Shown: positions 1 through 11,449 of the stretch, piece by piece
How positions within the stretch are numbered: the stretch's first letter is position 1
Layout: each line of letters opens with the position of its first letter
Assembly: GCF_000372725.1 (NCBI RefSeq)
Contig: NW_005199536.1
Span: 32,501-96,500 of the forward strand
Direction of reading: 5' to 3'
From: Emiliania huxleyi CCMP1516
Lineage: Eukaryota > Haptophyta > Isochrysidales > Noelaerhabdaceae
DNA length: 64,000 nucleotides
The notes under the pieces: generated by a model
Seen by the model: the letters and a program-made list of their open reading frames with translations, nothing else
What the model was told of the DNA's origin: nothing
Database searches by the model: none
Made by a program: the position numbers and the translations under genes

Positions 1-1
1 C

Positions 2-3000
2 GAGCACAGCCTGCTGGTGCGGGTGCTGGGCGATCTGCTGCGCGTCATCCCGCTCGCCTTCTTCCTCCTCGTGCCGATGATGGAGTTTGCGCTGCCGTTT
101 GCGATCCGGCTCTTCCCAAACCTGCTGCCGTCCACGTTCGAGGAGAAGCACCAGATCGAAGAGAAGCGGATCAAGCTCCTCAAGGTGCGCGCGAGGGCGG
201 CGCCGGCGGCACCTTGAGGGCGGCGGGGCGGCCGGCGGTGGCAGCTCCCACGGCGTCCCGATCCACCGACGTCCTCGGCTCACGGCGCCGGCGCTCGCCT
301 CTGCGCAGGTGCGTCTTGAGGTGGCCAAGGTGCTGGAGCACACTCTGGAGGAGCGTGCGAAGGAGCTGAACAGGGCGACCAAGGCGAAGGCGGAGGCGGG
401 CGGCGGCGACGCGGAGGAGCCGTACCCGCGCGACCTGTTTAGCAAGTTCATGCGACGGATGAGGGAGGGTGCGCGCAGCCGAGAGACAGCCGGGATGTGC
501 GCGAGGTACGGCGAGAGATAGGGAGAGGAGAGGAGGGCAGGGGGCGCGTCAGGCCGGCAGTGCTGGCGCAGGCCATCGCCGTGGGGAGGCGGGGGTCCTA
601 GGCAGGCTCCTCGAGACTTCACGCGGGGTCTGGGGGGAGTGCAGTCCAGAGCAGCGGGAGATGTGGGGAGATGTGGGGAGATGTGGGGAGATGTGGGGAG
701 TGCAGTCCAGAGCAGCGGCGATGCGAGTGGCCCTTGTGGTTGCGACTCGCAGACTCTCGTCACCTGCTGGGGAGATCTGCGGAGATATGGGAAGATCTGG
801 TCAGAGATGCTTTTCTCTTCTCGCACCTGCTGCTGGCGCAGGCGAGCGTCTGTCGCGGGAGGAGACGCTGCAGGTCATGTCGCACTTCAAGCATGTCGAC
901 TCACCAGACGCGCTCAACAGGCGAGACACGCCGCCCCGCCCCATCTCTCCCCACATCTCCCCGCATCTCCCCGCATCTCCCCCAATCTCCCCGACAGGCA
1001 GCAGCTCACCCTGCTCTGCAACTTCCTCGGCATGCCTTCCTTCGGCCCCGACCCGGTCCTCCGCTTCCAGCTCCGCACCAAGCTGCGCCAGCTCCGCAAC
1101 GACGACAAGGAGAGCATGTGGGAGGGCGTCGGCCACATCTCGCCACATCTCGCCACATCTCGCCACATCTCGCCACATCTCGCCACATCTCGCCACATCT
1201 CGCCACATCTCGCCACATCTCGCCACATCTCCCTCCGCAGGAGATCATGTGGGAGGGCGTCGGCTCGCTCACCCGAGACGAGCTCCTCGCGGCCATGCGC
1301 GCGAGAGGGCTGCCGAGCGCGGGGCTCGGCCAGGCGCAGATGGCGGCTGCGCTGCAGGAGTGGCTGCAGCTGTCGCAGAACCGCGAGATCCCGTCCGTGT
1401 TGCTGCTGCTCTCCAACGCGCTCCGCTTCGCGCGCGTGCGTGGCCCTAGAAGCGGAGCGCGTGCTCTAGCGGAGCGCGTCCTCTTGCCGTCCACCCAGCG
1501 CTCGAGAGGACGCGCACACCGGCGCCGCACACGTGTGCGCCTCCCGCCTACTCGCGCGGTGCGTGAGAGAGGACACTGCACCACCCTCCCCTGAGGCTGT
1601 TGGCGTGAGCACCACGCAGGTGCGCGACTACCAGCAAGAGGCCCAGGCGGAGAGGGAGGCGGCGGCGGCGTCGAAGGTGCTCGACGACGAGGCCGCGCAG
1701 GTCGCATCTCTCCCCATCTCTCCCCATCTCTCCCCATCTCTCCCCATCTCTCTCCCCACCTCTCCCGCCACCAGGTCGCGCTCTCGTCGATGCGCGAGGA
1801 GGTGATCGACTCGGCGGGCAGCGGTGCGGCCAAGGGGGCGGCGACCACCACCAAGGAGGCGCTGGCGTCGCTCGAGCGCGAGGCGGAGCTGGTCGAGGAG
1901 GAGAGATGGGGAGAGATGGGGAGGGATGGGGAGGTGTGAGGAGGTCTAGGCGGAGCTGGTCGAGGAGGAGAGGCAGCTCAAGCGCGCAGGCGTCGACAAG
2001 GTCCCGTCGAGCGTGCGGCCGGCGGAGGCTGTGACGTGGAGCGGGGGCGGGAGCGGCGACAAGGCGGCGGCGGAGAAGGCGTCGCCCGCGGCTGCCGACG
2101 GCGCGGCGACGGCGGAGGAGGTGGAGGAGGAGGAGGCGACGCGGCTGTCGCGGGAGCAGGTGCGCGACATCGCGGCGGCGGTGGAGACGCTGTCCGCGAC
2201 GAGCGCGCTGGAGGGCGAGACGACGGAGTGGCAGGAGCGAAGTCACACTACTCAGCACTACTCAGCACGCCATTGCTAATCAGGCGAGAAGAAGGAGTGG
2301 CAGAAGCTCGAGGCGGAGAGGCTGGAGAGCGCGACCGAGATCGAGGAGGCAAAGGCTCAAGGTGAGACCGCCCCTCTCTCTCTCTCTCCCTCCCTCCCTG
2401 CCCTCCCTCCCTCCCTCCCTCCCTCCCTCCCTCCCTCCCTCCCTCCCTCCCTCCCTCCCTCCCTCCCTCCCTCCCTCCCTCCCTCCCTCCCTCCTCCCTC
2501 CCTCCCTCCCTCCCTCCCTCTCTTCTCTCTCTCTCTCTCAGCCCCTGCGGAGCAGCCCGGCGCGCCGTAGAGCCCCACATACCAAGCGCCGCCGCCCTCG
2601 CTCTCCCGCCGCCCTCGGTGGCGCGGTGCTCTCTCCTCTCTGCCGCCTCCCTCCCTGCTCCCGCCTCCCTCCTCCCTGCCCGCCTGCCTCTCTCCTCCCT
2701 ACTTCCATTCCCACCGCACCCTGCCGCGTGCCCCGCGCCTGCCCGCGCCGCCAGGCTCCGCCTACATTGCGCGCATGCTCGACTCGCGCGTGCGCGTCAT
2801 GATGGACTCGCTGCGCACGGAGATCGAGGAGGCAGACGGCTCGATCGGCGCGAGATAGGGGGAGATGGGAGGAGATAGGGGAAGATGCGTGGAGATCGAG
2901 AAGGCAGACGGCTCGATCGGCGCCCCATCCGAACGCGCCCCATCAGAACGCTCGATCGAGCCGCCTCCTCCCCGCATCTTCGATCGAGCCGCCTGCGCAC

Positions 3001-3579
3001 GGAGATCGAGCCGCCTCCTCCCCCGCCGCCCCCTCCCCCGCCGCCCCCTCCCACTCCGCTTCCTCCCTTTGCCGCCCCCTCCCCCCCCGCCTCCCTCCCT
3101 CCCCGCCTCCCCCCTGTACCGCCTCGCCTCGCCAGGGCAGGCCGCCGCCGCCGCCAGCTGCGTTAGCGGTGCGCTGCTTGTCGTAGGCGCGTCGCTGCAC
3201 GCGATCGACTTGGACGGCGACGGCGTGCTCTCGTACGAGGAGCTGATGCTCGCGCTCGAGTCGATGAACAAGCGGAAGCGGCCGCACGCAGAGCAGATGA
3301 AGCAGGCGGGCGAGAGACGTGAGAGCGAGAGCGAGCGAGAGAGAAAGAGCGAGAAAGATTGAGGTGATAGGGGGGGGGGGGGGGGGGGGGGCTCCTCCGG
3401 CTCTCTTCGACTCACCCGGAGCGGCTCCGGGTGCCCCACCCCTGCAGGTGCTGGAGCAGCTCGACCCAGACTCGGATGGGAAGATCCAGCTGGCGGACCT
3501 GCGGCAGCTCATCAGCGAGATGGAGCTGCGCGACGAGGACCCGCCGGCGGAGAAGAAGAGCTCGTCCAGCGCCGAGTGA
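2..3579 (+). CDS. LETM1: LETM1-like mitochondrial inner-membrane ion exchanger, 5' truncated, 13 exons
   Basis: LETM1 proteins act in K+/H+ and Ca2+ exchange at the mitochondrial inner membrane. Visible exons: 2-184, 309-468, 842-920, 998-1127, 1241-1435, 1620-1700, 1775-1882, 1950-2214, 2284-2361, 2755-2831, 2904-2919, 3187-3305, 3448-3579. Exon 1 holds the membrane segment and the family signature FPNLLPSTFEEKHQIEEKR. Exons 3-5 encode the ribosome-binding-like LETM domain (LRFQLRTKLRQLRNDDK, then SLTRDELLAAMRARGL and REIPSVLLLLSNAL). The middle is charged coiled coil. The last exons carry EF-hand-like loops, DLDGDGVLSYEEL (canonical) and DPDSDGKIQLADL, and end with TGA. The start lies left of the window. 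Introns 3, 7, 8, 10, 11 and 12 begin with GC. The exon 4/5 junction is ambiguous because near-identical sequence flanks the intron. All phases join in frame. Confidence 0.88.
1134..1232 (+). repeat. Decamer tandem repeat (cgccacatct) in a LETM1 intron
   Basis: About ten perfect copies of cgccacatct fill the intron between LETM1 exons 4 and 5. Related C/T-rich motifs (catctcccc) recur in neighbouring LETM1 introns at 945-995 and 1705-1765. Confidence 0.9.
2385..2545 (+). repeat. (CCCT)n / (CT)n microsatellite in a LETM1 intron
   Basis: A long pyrimidine-only run of CCCT units followed by CT units lies in the intron between LETM1 exons 9 and 10. It precedes the acceptor at 2754. Confidence 0.9.
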
Positions 3580-3848
3580 TCGATGTCCGCAGCCGTGTAG
3601 GATCTCTCGCTGCTTCGCGCGAGAGCGCAACCAATCGCTTACGCAGGGACAGCACCTCACAGTGCTCGGCACATTCCGATGCGCGGACTGTCTCGACTGA
3701 GGGCCGCTGCGCTGCTTTAGCTCTCGTTTAATTTCCTCCCTCGGCCTTCTCGCCCTCTCAAGACGCTACACAGTCTCAGGTACGGCCCTGCGCCGGCCGC
3801 CATAAACGATACCAGTTTTTTTCACACATGCGGCTCTCCGCTCTCACA

Positions 3849-4319
3849 TCAACACGCACCCCAGCCACACCACTCCTTGACGATCTCCGAGCCAATGCAG
3901 TCAGCTACCGCCACTTCCGGCACGCTGCAGAGGCCGGACACGCGCATGCACGCTATCTTTCGTCCCTACCCGAGATGCCCGGCAGCGTGCGGCTCGATGC
4001 TTCGGCGCCGCTGGCCGCGGCGTGCCCAGCTTGCCTCGAGCAAATCCCACTGAGCGCCGATGACAAACGGTATTATGTACATGGGAGCCGCACCGCGAAA
4101 CGCGAAGGCGAACCCAGCGGCGCGTTCAGCCAGCGGGCAAGTCATAGCAAAGAAGACAGCCCGGCCGGCGCCGAGAAGGCTGCCAAAAGCAGTCGCGACT
4201 ACAGCGGCACTGCCGTGAGCAAATGTGGGGTGGTGGACGCCGTTGTAGCTGTGCCACTCGGCGAGCTCTCGCAGCGTCGGCACTCCGACTATCGGCGGAG
4301 GCGGCAAGCCGTCGCCCAT
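3849..4319 (-). CDS. Small hydrophobic protein of unknown function, probably two exons
   Basis: An ATG at 4319 opens a frame coding ELAEWHSYNGVHHPTFAHGS and then two hydrophobic stretches (AAVVATAFGSLLGAGRAVFFA; GFAFAFRGAAPMYIIPFVIGA), so a small membrane protein is likely. Read straight through, it stops at 3966 after an arginine-rich tail. A better-looking end uses a GC donor near 4042 and an acceptor at 3925, giving a last exon 3849-3924 that codes VPEVAVADCIGSEIVKEWCG. Support for a real gene: codon use like its neighbours, and a 5' element just upstream (4333-4386) that it shares with the VDAC and sulfotransferase genes. It is convergent with LETM1. I do not recognise the family. Confidence 0.45.
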
Positions 4320-4332
4320 ATGAACATTCGGG

Positions 4333-4386
4333 GGTGTGGTGGTGGCGTGCCGTCCTCCCAGGCCTCAAAATTCTTTCTTTTCCCTT
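4333..4386 (-). promoter_or_regulatory. Shared 5' element, copy 1
   Basis: Read on the minus strand: a purine tract (aaaagaaagaa), a spacer of about 17 bases, then GGGAGGACGGCACGCC followed by ACCACCAC. It ends about 15 bases before the ATG at 4319. Close copies lie upstream of the VDAC gene (9417-9500) and of the sulfotransferase-sulfatase gene (18881-18957), always in the sense orientation. Role inferred: promoter, 5' UTR motif or 5' UTR intron. Confidence 0.5.
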
Positions 4387-4389
4387 AAG

Positions 4390-6825
4390 CGCTGTCTTTC
4401 TGTCTCTTTGAGACATAAATAGGCCTTTCGCTGCTCTATTGCGCGCTGCAGTGAGTGGTGTCGAGGGACGTTGCGCACGTGCCTGGCGAGATAGATTGGT
4501 TGGCTTGGGCCGGACAGACCGAGCGATCCAGTCAGAGTCCTCGCTCGCATCCTGTCTCGACTCCTTTCCGTGTTCTCCCGTGGAGCGATGGTGGATCTTG
4601 TGGCTGATCACATCGAATGGGACAGAAGCGAGGTGCTCAATTGTTATGACCCCCCCCAATGAACACACCAGTGAGGGAGGGCGAGACGATCGAGCGAGGG
4701 GTCCCGTACCATGCGGAATCGACCCGGCTTCCAAGTCGCAGGGCCATAATCGACCGAACGTTCGAGACGACGACCGATGCTGCGTGCCCCGCTGGGGCGC
4801 GAGCTGCCGGTCGCGATTCGGTCCCTGCTCGGAAAGCAGCGCAGGTGCCCACAGACGTGCTGCAGGTGCTGCAGGTGCCCACAAGACGGGGGAGCGACCG
4901 GCACACGCCGCTGGCGCCGCCACCGGCGCCGCCACCGGCGCCGCCACCAGCTAACTTCGAGCCCGAGGCGGCGGCGGCGGAGGAGGACGACGACGACGAA
5001 CAGCCCCGAGCCGCCGGCTGACTCGGAGCTGTGCGTGCAGCTGGCCGCGTGTGGCCTCGCCCAGGAGGTCCTGGCTGCGATCGCATGCAGACAACCGAGA
5101 ACGGACATAACAGCCTGTAACACCCTCGTAGGCCTGTGCTGCACGAGTGGCCTGCGATTCCTGTGCGCAAGCGGCAGCGGTCAGTTGGCAGTGGACCAGC
5201 TTGGCTTGCTCGCAGCAACTGGTGCACTGGCATTGCTTGCAGCGAGGACGGCTCCCTCTTTGTCAGCCAGTACCGTGTGCACGGCCTGCTCAAATTCTCG
5301 TTCAGCCCATTGAACCCTAGGCGCCATTCCGAGGGCATCGTGTTTTTACCCGTGGCTGCGTGTACACGGTCGATATGGGTGAGGGTGAGACCACCTCGCT
5401 GCGCCGGCTGTCGCCTGCAGGCGAGCGCCTCGAGAAGCCGGGTCTGTGTCTGTCAGGCTGTAAGACCCAGGGCTCAGCGCGACCGGTCTGTAACCCCGTC
5501 CATCTGACTTTCTGTCAGTCACCCTTTCACTGCGCGCTGTCAAGCGCCATACCCCCCCCCCTTTTTTTGGACACGATTTGGACACGATTTGGTTCTATTT
5601 TCGATATTCTTTCCAGACACAACAAAACCCCGGGCGCCCGGGGGCCCCCGCGCGAACATCGGCGCACAGTGACAGATTCTTTTACCGTCAAAAGCATTTC
5701 ATCGATCGAACGCTACGGCTAATTAAAACGGCGGGGGCACCGCAAACGAGAGGCCAAAGCGCAATTATCCACGGTCCGCCACGGCGCGCTCCCGGGGCTA
5801 GCGGCTAAAGGGTGTGGACCCTCCAGGGGGTTGTGAGCCGGGCCCTCCTGCTCGGCTCCAGCCGGTAGACAAGTCTTGTCATCAACAGAGTAGAAGGATC
5901 TGACCTCGGGGCCGATGTGACCAAGCGCTGGTAGCGTGATTTAACCTCACACCCATGGTCTCACAGTGTGCCGGCAGTCGCCGAGCAGTGTCGCTCACAC
6001 AAGCCCCGCACTTAGCCCCGCAGCACAAGTGACTGAGGGCCAGTGAGGGCGAGCCCATCGCTGTCACAGCTGCGGCAGCCGCACAGTAGGCTGTGTCAAC
6101 TGTGCAGAGGTGTGTGAGCAGCAGAGGAGCTGCTCTCCAGGCTTCAGGCGCAAAGAGCTGCATGCCACCGAAGGCGCTGTCGAGGTTCGCCGAGCGCGGC
6201 GCAGGTTGGGGGACACCGTCACCGACGAGCGCGTTGGACTTTTCACTCCGGACAAAAAACGCGGCACAGCGGACGGTGCGGGGCGTGCCGCAAACTTAGC
6301 GGCGAGGCGCGGGACCGTCTGCGGCGAGGTGGGTCGCGTCTCGTCCCCCGATTTCCTCAACTCACGGTCCACACCCCCGCCGTAAAGGATAATTGCCGTA
6401 GGCGTAGCGCGCATCCCGCATGGCGAAGGATGCGCCTTGCGCGCCTTGCGCGCGATGCACTTCAGACTACCGCTTTACGTTTGAGTTCATGCGGACTGGA
6501 ATTCCTATATTTTGCGGTTCTCGACGTGTCGAGGGACGTGAGATGTGCACGTGTGCGTCCCGGGACAGCGAGGTGGGTCGGACGCGAACGTAGGAAGATC
6601 TTGCACAGCCACAGGGCCACACCGGCGCGCGCCCACCGCTCGCCGCTGCGTCCGGGCGGTGCCGGACCCGCGCCCCCGCACCCGTCGCTCCGCGCGAGAG
6701 CGCCGGGCCGAGCGCAGTCGCCCCCGGCGCGACGTTGGCAGCGCCCCGCGCCGCCCCCGGCGTGCCATTGCGGCTGCTTCGCCGCCGCGCTGCCGCGACG
6801 GCAGCGACGGCGGCGCGGCGGCGCC
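4390..6825. other. Intergenic, no confident gene
   Basis: Open frames here are short and lack family signatures or consistent codon use. The only protein-like patch is at 5186-5400 (separate entry). Poly-C and poly-T runs occur near 5560-5580. Confidence 0.5.
5186..5400 (+). pseudogene. Possible NHL/beta-propeller fragment
   Basis: The plus strand codes NWCTGIACSEDGSLFVSQYR near 5216-5275 and, in another frame after 5350, VYTVDMGEGETTSLRRL. These resemble blades of NHL or SMP-30 propellers. The frame changes and there are no clear splice sites or start, so this is either an exon pair I cannot join or a decayed fragment. Confidence 0.2.
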
Positions 6826-9259
6826 TCAGGGGGTGAGGTTGAGGGCGAGGCCGAACTTGTGCTTTGACGACTCGGCGAGGTGGACCGTGTCGATGACGGT
6901 GGCGAGGGTGAGGGTCGAGATGTTTGAGAGCTTGTGCTTGTACGAGGCAGAGAGCATGCCGTCGGCGTCCACCTGCGGCGAGCCGATGGAAGCTCGGCCA
7001 AGCTCGGGCCAATCGCACGCGCACCCTTGACAGTCGGGTCCGTTTTCTGATCTCGGCTAGTCTCGCTTAATCTCGCCTAGTCCCCGCCATACCCTCCTGG
7101 TCTGCGAGGTCCTTGTCTGCTCTCGGCGGATCGAATCTCGGCGACTCTCGGCGACTCTCGGCGAGTCTCGCGCCTTGCCCTTGACAGTCAGGTCCTTGTC
7201 GAGCTTGTACTGGCAGCCGAACGCGAGAGAGACCGCGTCTTTCTTGGCCGCCTTGCTCACCTCGGTGCCAACCTGGCTCGGGGCGGGGGCGGGGGCAGGA
7301 TGGGGGCGGGATGGGGGCGGGGGCGGGGGCGGGTGCGGGATGGGGGCGGGGGTGGGTGCGGGTGGCGGAGTGGGCGAGGAGGCCGGGGCGGCGGGTGAGG
7401 TGCGGGGTGAGGCAGGTGGCGGTCGGTGGCGGGCGTGTTCGACCACTCACACACACACACACACCGCGCGTGTGTGTGTGTGTGGGGGGGGGTGTTGTGG
7501 TGTGGTGGGGGGGGGTGGGGTGTGGTCGGGGGGTGTTGAGGCTGCAGGCGGGGCGGTAGGCTGGGCGTATCTGCCCGGTGGAGAGGGTGGAGAGGGTGGA
7601 GAGGGTGGAGAGGGTGGGGTCTGGGGGGATGTCTGCCGGTTAGATTACACACCCCCGCACGGGGCGAGCCCGAGGCGTGTCGTAGGCTGGCGCGGAACCA
7701 CCCGCTCTGTGTGCGCCGCGAGGACACGGCAGGCGCCGCGCGGGCGGCGGCTCCTCCCTCCCTCGACCGCCGCGAGGGGCGGGTCGAGGCGCGGCGCACG
7801 GAGGGGAAGGGTCTCGGGAGGGTCCCGGAAGGGTCTCGGAAGGGTCTCGGAAGGGTCTCGGAAGGGTCTCGGAAGGGTCTCGGAAGGGTCTCGGAAGGGT
7901 CTCGGAAGGGTCTCGGAAGGGTCCCGGGAGGGTCTCGGAAGGGTCCCGGAAAGGGCTCGGCGCCTCTCTGCTCCCCGCTGTGGCCTCTCGGCTGATCTCG
8001 GCTCCTCCTCTCAGCGCCTGCATCTTTGGAGACACTTTGTGGTAGTACGAGCCCGCGTACACCATCCCGCCCGGCTTGCCGAGGGCCTCGTTCAGCTTCG
8101 CGCACACGGTGAAGTCGGGCGCTACGTACTGGCACGCCGCGGCGTACTTGCTCAGCGACGACTTGGAGACGGAGTAGTCCGCGCACGCGCCAAACGTGAG
8201 CGCCTACGTCCCATACCTCCAGGGTATCGAATCCAGTGTGGGTTCAGCCAGTGGTATCTGGCGAGGGTTGCAGTGAGGGCTAGGGCTGGGGTGAGGGTGA
8301 GGGCGAGGGCGAGGGCGAGGGCGAGGGCGAGGGGTGAGGGTTAACTGCAACCCTCCCCTCACTATATAGCTGCATAGCTGGCGCGTGGTGTGAACTTGGC
8401 GGCCGTGGAGGGGCGGAGGAGAAGAGGTGGGGGGGGGGGTTTCGGGGAGTGGGGGTTGGGGGGCGGGGGGGGCAGGGGCGGGGGGGGGGGGGGGGGGGCA
8501 GCGGTGAGCGAGCGGCCGAGATGGAGAGAGCGGCAGGGGCGGCGGTGGGGACAGCGGGAGGGGAGCTGCGGTGGTGGCAGGAGCTGCGGTGGTGGAGCTG
8601 CGGTGGCTGCCTCGGTAGTAGTCGTAGGAGCCCTTGGCAGTGAGGGCGTCCGTCTTGTAGTCGAGCGTCCCCTTCCCCGACGAGAGCAGGCCCGGCTTGC
8701 CGGGCGCCGGCGTCTCGCAGTCCAGCGTCAGAGAGAGACCCTTCATCATGTTGGCCGCCTCGAGCGACGCCGACATGACGCCCGACGTCTTCAGCGTCAC
8801 CTCGAGGTCAGCGCCGCCGGGCACCGCAGACTTGGCGGCGAGGCTGCCCGAGAATTTGTCGCCCGTCTTGTCCGCCTTGGGCGTGAATGTCTGCGCACGG
8901 CGATTCGCCACCCGTCAGAGAGCGGAGGCCGGCTCCAGGGCGCGCGCTGCGCAGAGCAGCGAGCGCCAGCCAGGGCGCGCGGCGCGGCTGGGCGCGGCAG
9001 GGCGTGGCCACGCACGATGCCGTTGGGGACCTTGGACTTGACCTCGACCGAATTGCTGCCGGTCTTGTAGTCCTTGGAGAGCAGGTCCGAGCACAGCTTT
9101 CCAATGTCCTTGAACGCAGTCGGCTGCAGAGCGGCGGGCGGAGCACTGTGTTGGCGGCGGCGCGCGTGTGTCGGGCCACACTCGTCGCTGGGCTCGAGCT
9201 TGCAGGGGAGGTGGGTGGAGCGGTGGGGTGGAGGCGGGGTGGAGGCGACACACAGCCAT
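6826..9259 (-). CDS. VDAC: Mitochondrial porin (VDAC, Porin_3 family), six exons
   Basis: VDAC is the beta-barrel channel for metabolites in the mitochondrial outer membrane. Exons on the minus strand: 9254-9259 (only Met-Ala), 9016-9123, about 8612-8890, 8018-8203, 7174-7272, 6826-6972. The start MAPTAFKDIGKLCSDLLSKD matches the N-terminal helix of VDAC proteins. Alternating beta-strand patterns follow (DLEVTLKTSGVMSASLEAAN; VSLAFGCQYKLDKDLTVKGK), ending HKFGLALNLTP. The sum is about 274 residues, against about 280 for the family. Introns 4 and 5 use GC donors. The donor of exon 3 is not resolved: CGAG/gc gives the wrong phase with the acceptor at 8204. The intron next to exon 4 carries the intron-family A sequence. 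Confidence 0.85.
7800..7960 (+). repeat. Decamer tandem repeat (ctcggaaggg) inside a VDAC intron
   Basis: About a dozen copies of gggtctcggaa with small variants fill the intron between exons 4 and 5. A second array, ctcggcgactctcggcgag, occurs at 7135-7170 in the next intron. A G/T-rich block with GT repeats lies at 7440-7530. Confidence 0.85.
8204..8262 (-). repeat. Intron-family A element, copy in VDAC
   Basis: On the minus strand the intron ends with ctgaacccacactgga, then ttcgataccctggaggtatg and ggacgtag, directly before exon 4. The same sequence with few changes forms whole introns of the desaturase gene at 34547-34619 and 35329-35396. All copies are in the sense orientation of their host gene. 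Confidence 0.75.
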
Positions 9260-9416
9260 CGTTCGAGCTCGCGAGCAGGCCGAAACTCTGGTGTGGTGTG
9301 GGTCGGAAAAAAATGACCTTTCAGCGTGTTTCTTTTAAATTTTCGGCTGCAGTTTCCAGGTCGCTCCAACGCTGTGGGTCGCGAAAAGAATCAGGCGTAC
9401 GTCTACAGAGATCCCC

Positions 9417-9500
9417 TGTGTGGTGGCGGCGTGCCGTCCTCCCATCCCTCCCTCGGCAGCCTGGTGTGGTGCTGTGTTCTTTCTTTTTTGACAGCATGGA
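9417..9500 (-). promoter_or_regulatory. Shared 5' element, copy 2
   Basis: On the minus strand: aaaaaagaaagaa, then a spacer, then GGGAGGGATGGGAGGACGGC followed by ACGCCGCCACCAC, 158 bases upstream of the VDAC ATG. It matches the copies at 4333-4386 and 18881-18957. Confidence 0.5.
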
Positions 9501-10024
9501 GGGAGCCCATCGCACCACCAGGTGGAGGAGAAGTAACGGGCTGGAAACTGCGAAAGCGGGTGTGGGCTGAAAGATCGTAGGGGCCGAAACTGGGTCGCTG
9601 ATAACCAAACAAATGCGCGCAACTTTGTCCCGATTGGAGAGGGTTTATTTTTTGGCTTGTTCGTGCGCCGGACCGTAATTACATTAGCTACCTGACTGAG
9701 AGCCCACGGCCGCTTGGGGCAGGCACCTGCGCCGAGCCTGTTTCTTGTTAATGATTAACATCCCGAGATCCCAAACTGTACCCCTAGGCCGCCGCCTCGG
9801 CGGGTTCGAGCTCCTAAACATTTGGACATGCGCCCGAGATGGCGAATGGGAATGCGCGATGATAGCGGCGAAGTCCGAAGAAGACGCACGTGTCCCCGCG
9901 GGCAAGAAAGCAGCTACCAACTGCAAATCGCAAGGCGATGACATGAAGCGAGGCCAGAGCGCCCGTGGCCATTCCTCGAGCGACTCGACGTGAGCAGCGC
10001 GGCTAAATAGTGGACATGTGCTCG
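9501..10024. other. Intergenic between VDAC and the acyltransferase
   Basis: No coding signature on either strand; slightly lower GC than the flanking genes. Probably the 3' region of the acyltransferase gene and the distal upstream region of VDAC. Confidence 0.5.
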
Positions 10025-11305
10025 CTAGCCCCCAGCAGAGCCGGGCGGAGCCTGGCGTGAGGAGAAGACGTTGAAGTAGAATCCGGATGCGTTCCAGATG
10101 GAGGCGCCAGCGATGGCAATCAAGAAGGCCGAGTGGGCCGTGTACGAGTGCCAGAAGAGCGTTGCGAGGGCGCAGGTAATCATCCCGGTGCCATAGTGCA
10201 GCCCCGCGTACAGCGCCTTCTTGAACTTGTCGTGCGTGGTGTCAATCTTGAGCTTGCTCAGCACCTTCTGCAGTCCTTTGGCGGCCATGCCCTGCGTGGT
10301 GACCCGGTCGTACAGTACTTGAAAGGAGCGGTCGCTCGTCTTATCGCCGCTCTTGAACACCCACAGGTAGTAAAACACAAACCACGGTGTGAAGAAGAAG
10401 AGCATCGCCTGGCCCCACAGCGTCCCGGTCGAGATGTAGCAACCGTACTTGCCACTGTCGCACGTGTCGAAGGCGAACGCTCCAGAGTCCTGTGCGAAGG
10501 GGGGGGGCGGGGTCCTGCCCCGCAAGCGCGCCTTCCCGATTTTCTGAGGGGGGCGGAGCCACCCGCTCGGCCGGCGAGACCCATCGTAGGGCGTGCGTCA
10601 CAAGCATCGGCGCGAGGTGAAGAAAGACGGACGCCGTGTGGGAATAGGAGTGGAGGACGAGCGACTGCGGCGGCGGCGGCGGGGGGGGGGGGGGGGTCAG
10701 AGATCGAAGGGATACATGCCGTTGCAGCGGGCGGAGCTGGCGTTCACGGCACGGGCCAATGCAACGCGGTGTGCGGGGCGTGGCTGCGAGGGCGCCTGCG
10801 AGTAGGCAAGCATGGACCAGGCGAGCGGCCCGTTGGCAACGACGAAGAGGATCTGGAAGACTGTGGAGGAGGGGAACATGATCCACAGGTAGACAATCGC
10901 CAGGCCGTTGACCCAGTAGCAAAAGTCGTATAGCAGGTTGTGTTGCAGCTGCTTCTTGAAGGTGTACCAGCGCAACGCGCATAGGGCAGCGGCCACCGGC
11001 GTGTACCACAGGTAAAACTGCGCCGGCGCGGCGCCGAGCAGGTAAACGGTGGCGCAGATCCCAGCCACGCTCAAGCTGAACGACGTCTTGTCCTGCATCT
11101 TGATGGGCTGGGGCCCAGTGGAGGAGTCGCGAGATTTGGATTCGGCCAGCAGCTGTATCTCCGCTTGCTCCCGACCCTGCAGCCCGCCGAGCTGCGCGTA
11201 GGAGGCCACCGTCTTTGACTTCTTGTACACCGACCAGCCCACCGCAAAGGCGGGAAAGAGGCCGAGCAGCATCGAGATCGGGTCGCCATCCAAGGCGCCC
11301 GCCAT
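10025..11305 (-). CDS. GPC1: Glycerophosphocholine acyltransferase-like membrane protein (GPC1/DUF2838 family), three exons
   Basis: The family acylates glycerophosphocholine to lysophosphatidylcholine for phospholipid remodelling at the ER. Exons: 10796-11305, 10563-10664, 10025-10489, all joining in phase 0; about 358 residues. The ATG at 11305 opens MAGALDGDPISMLLGLFPAF. Family hallmarks in order: NLLYDFCYWVNGLAIVYLWI, then QILFVVANGPLAWSM, then (exon 2) SLVLHSYSHTASVFLHLAP and LVTHALRW, then (exon 3) LFFFTPWFVFYYLWVF. Six to eight membrane helices are visible. Intron 1 is GC-AG, intron 2 GT-AG. A poly-G run precedes exon 2 on the plus strand. The broken repeat of the protease tail lies immediately upstream. 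Confidence 0.82.
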
Positions 11306-11449
11306 GGTTGCAAATAGGCACAAAGTTGGCAACCGGGGGGCGGACTCTAATCAATCCGAATGACTTGCCGACGGCGGGAACCGTGACCTTCTTGCTTCTA
11401 CGTACTACGAGAGGAATGTTTTTTAACTCAAAAGGGAAGAAAACCTGGT

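Noticed and set aside
1134..1232. Regular repeats resembling a CRISPR array
   Set aside because: Ten-base tandem units without spacers inside a eukaryotic intron; no cas genes.
2248..2580. Minus-strand Arg/Glu/Gly repeat frames
   Set aside because: Translation of a CCCT microsatellite in an intron.
5740..5900. Possible structured RNA in a GC-rich stretch
   Set aside because: No recognisable tRNA cloverleaf, rRNA or snRNA sequence could be matched by eye; I found no RNA gene in the window that I can support.
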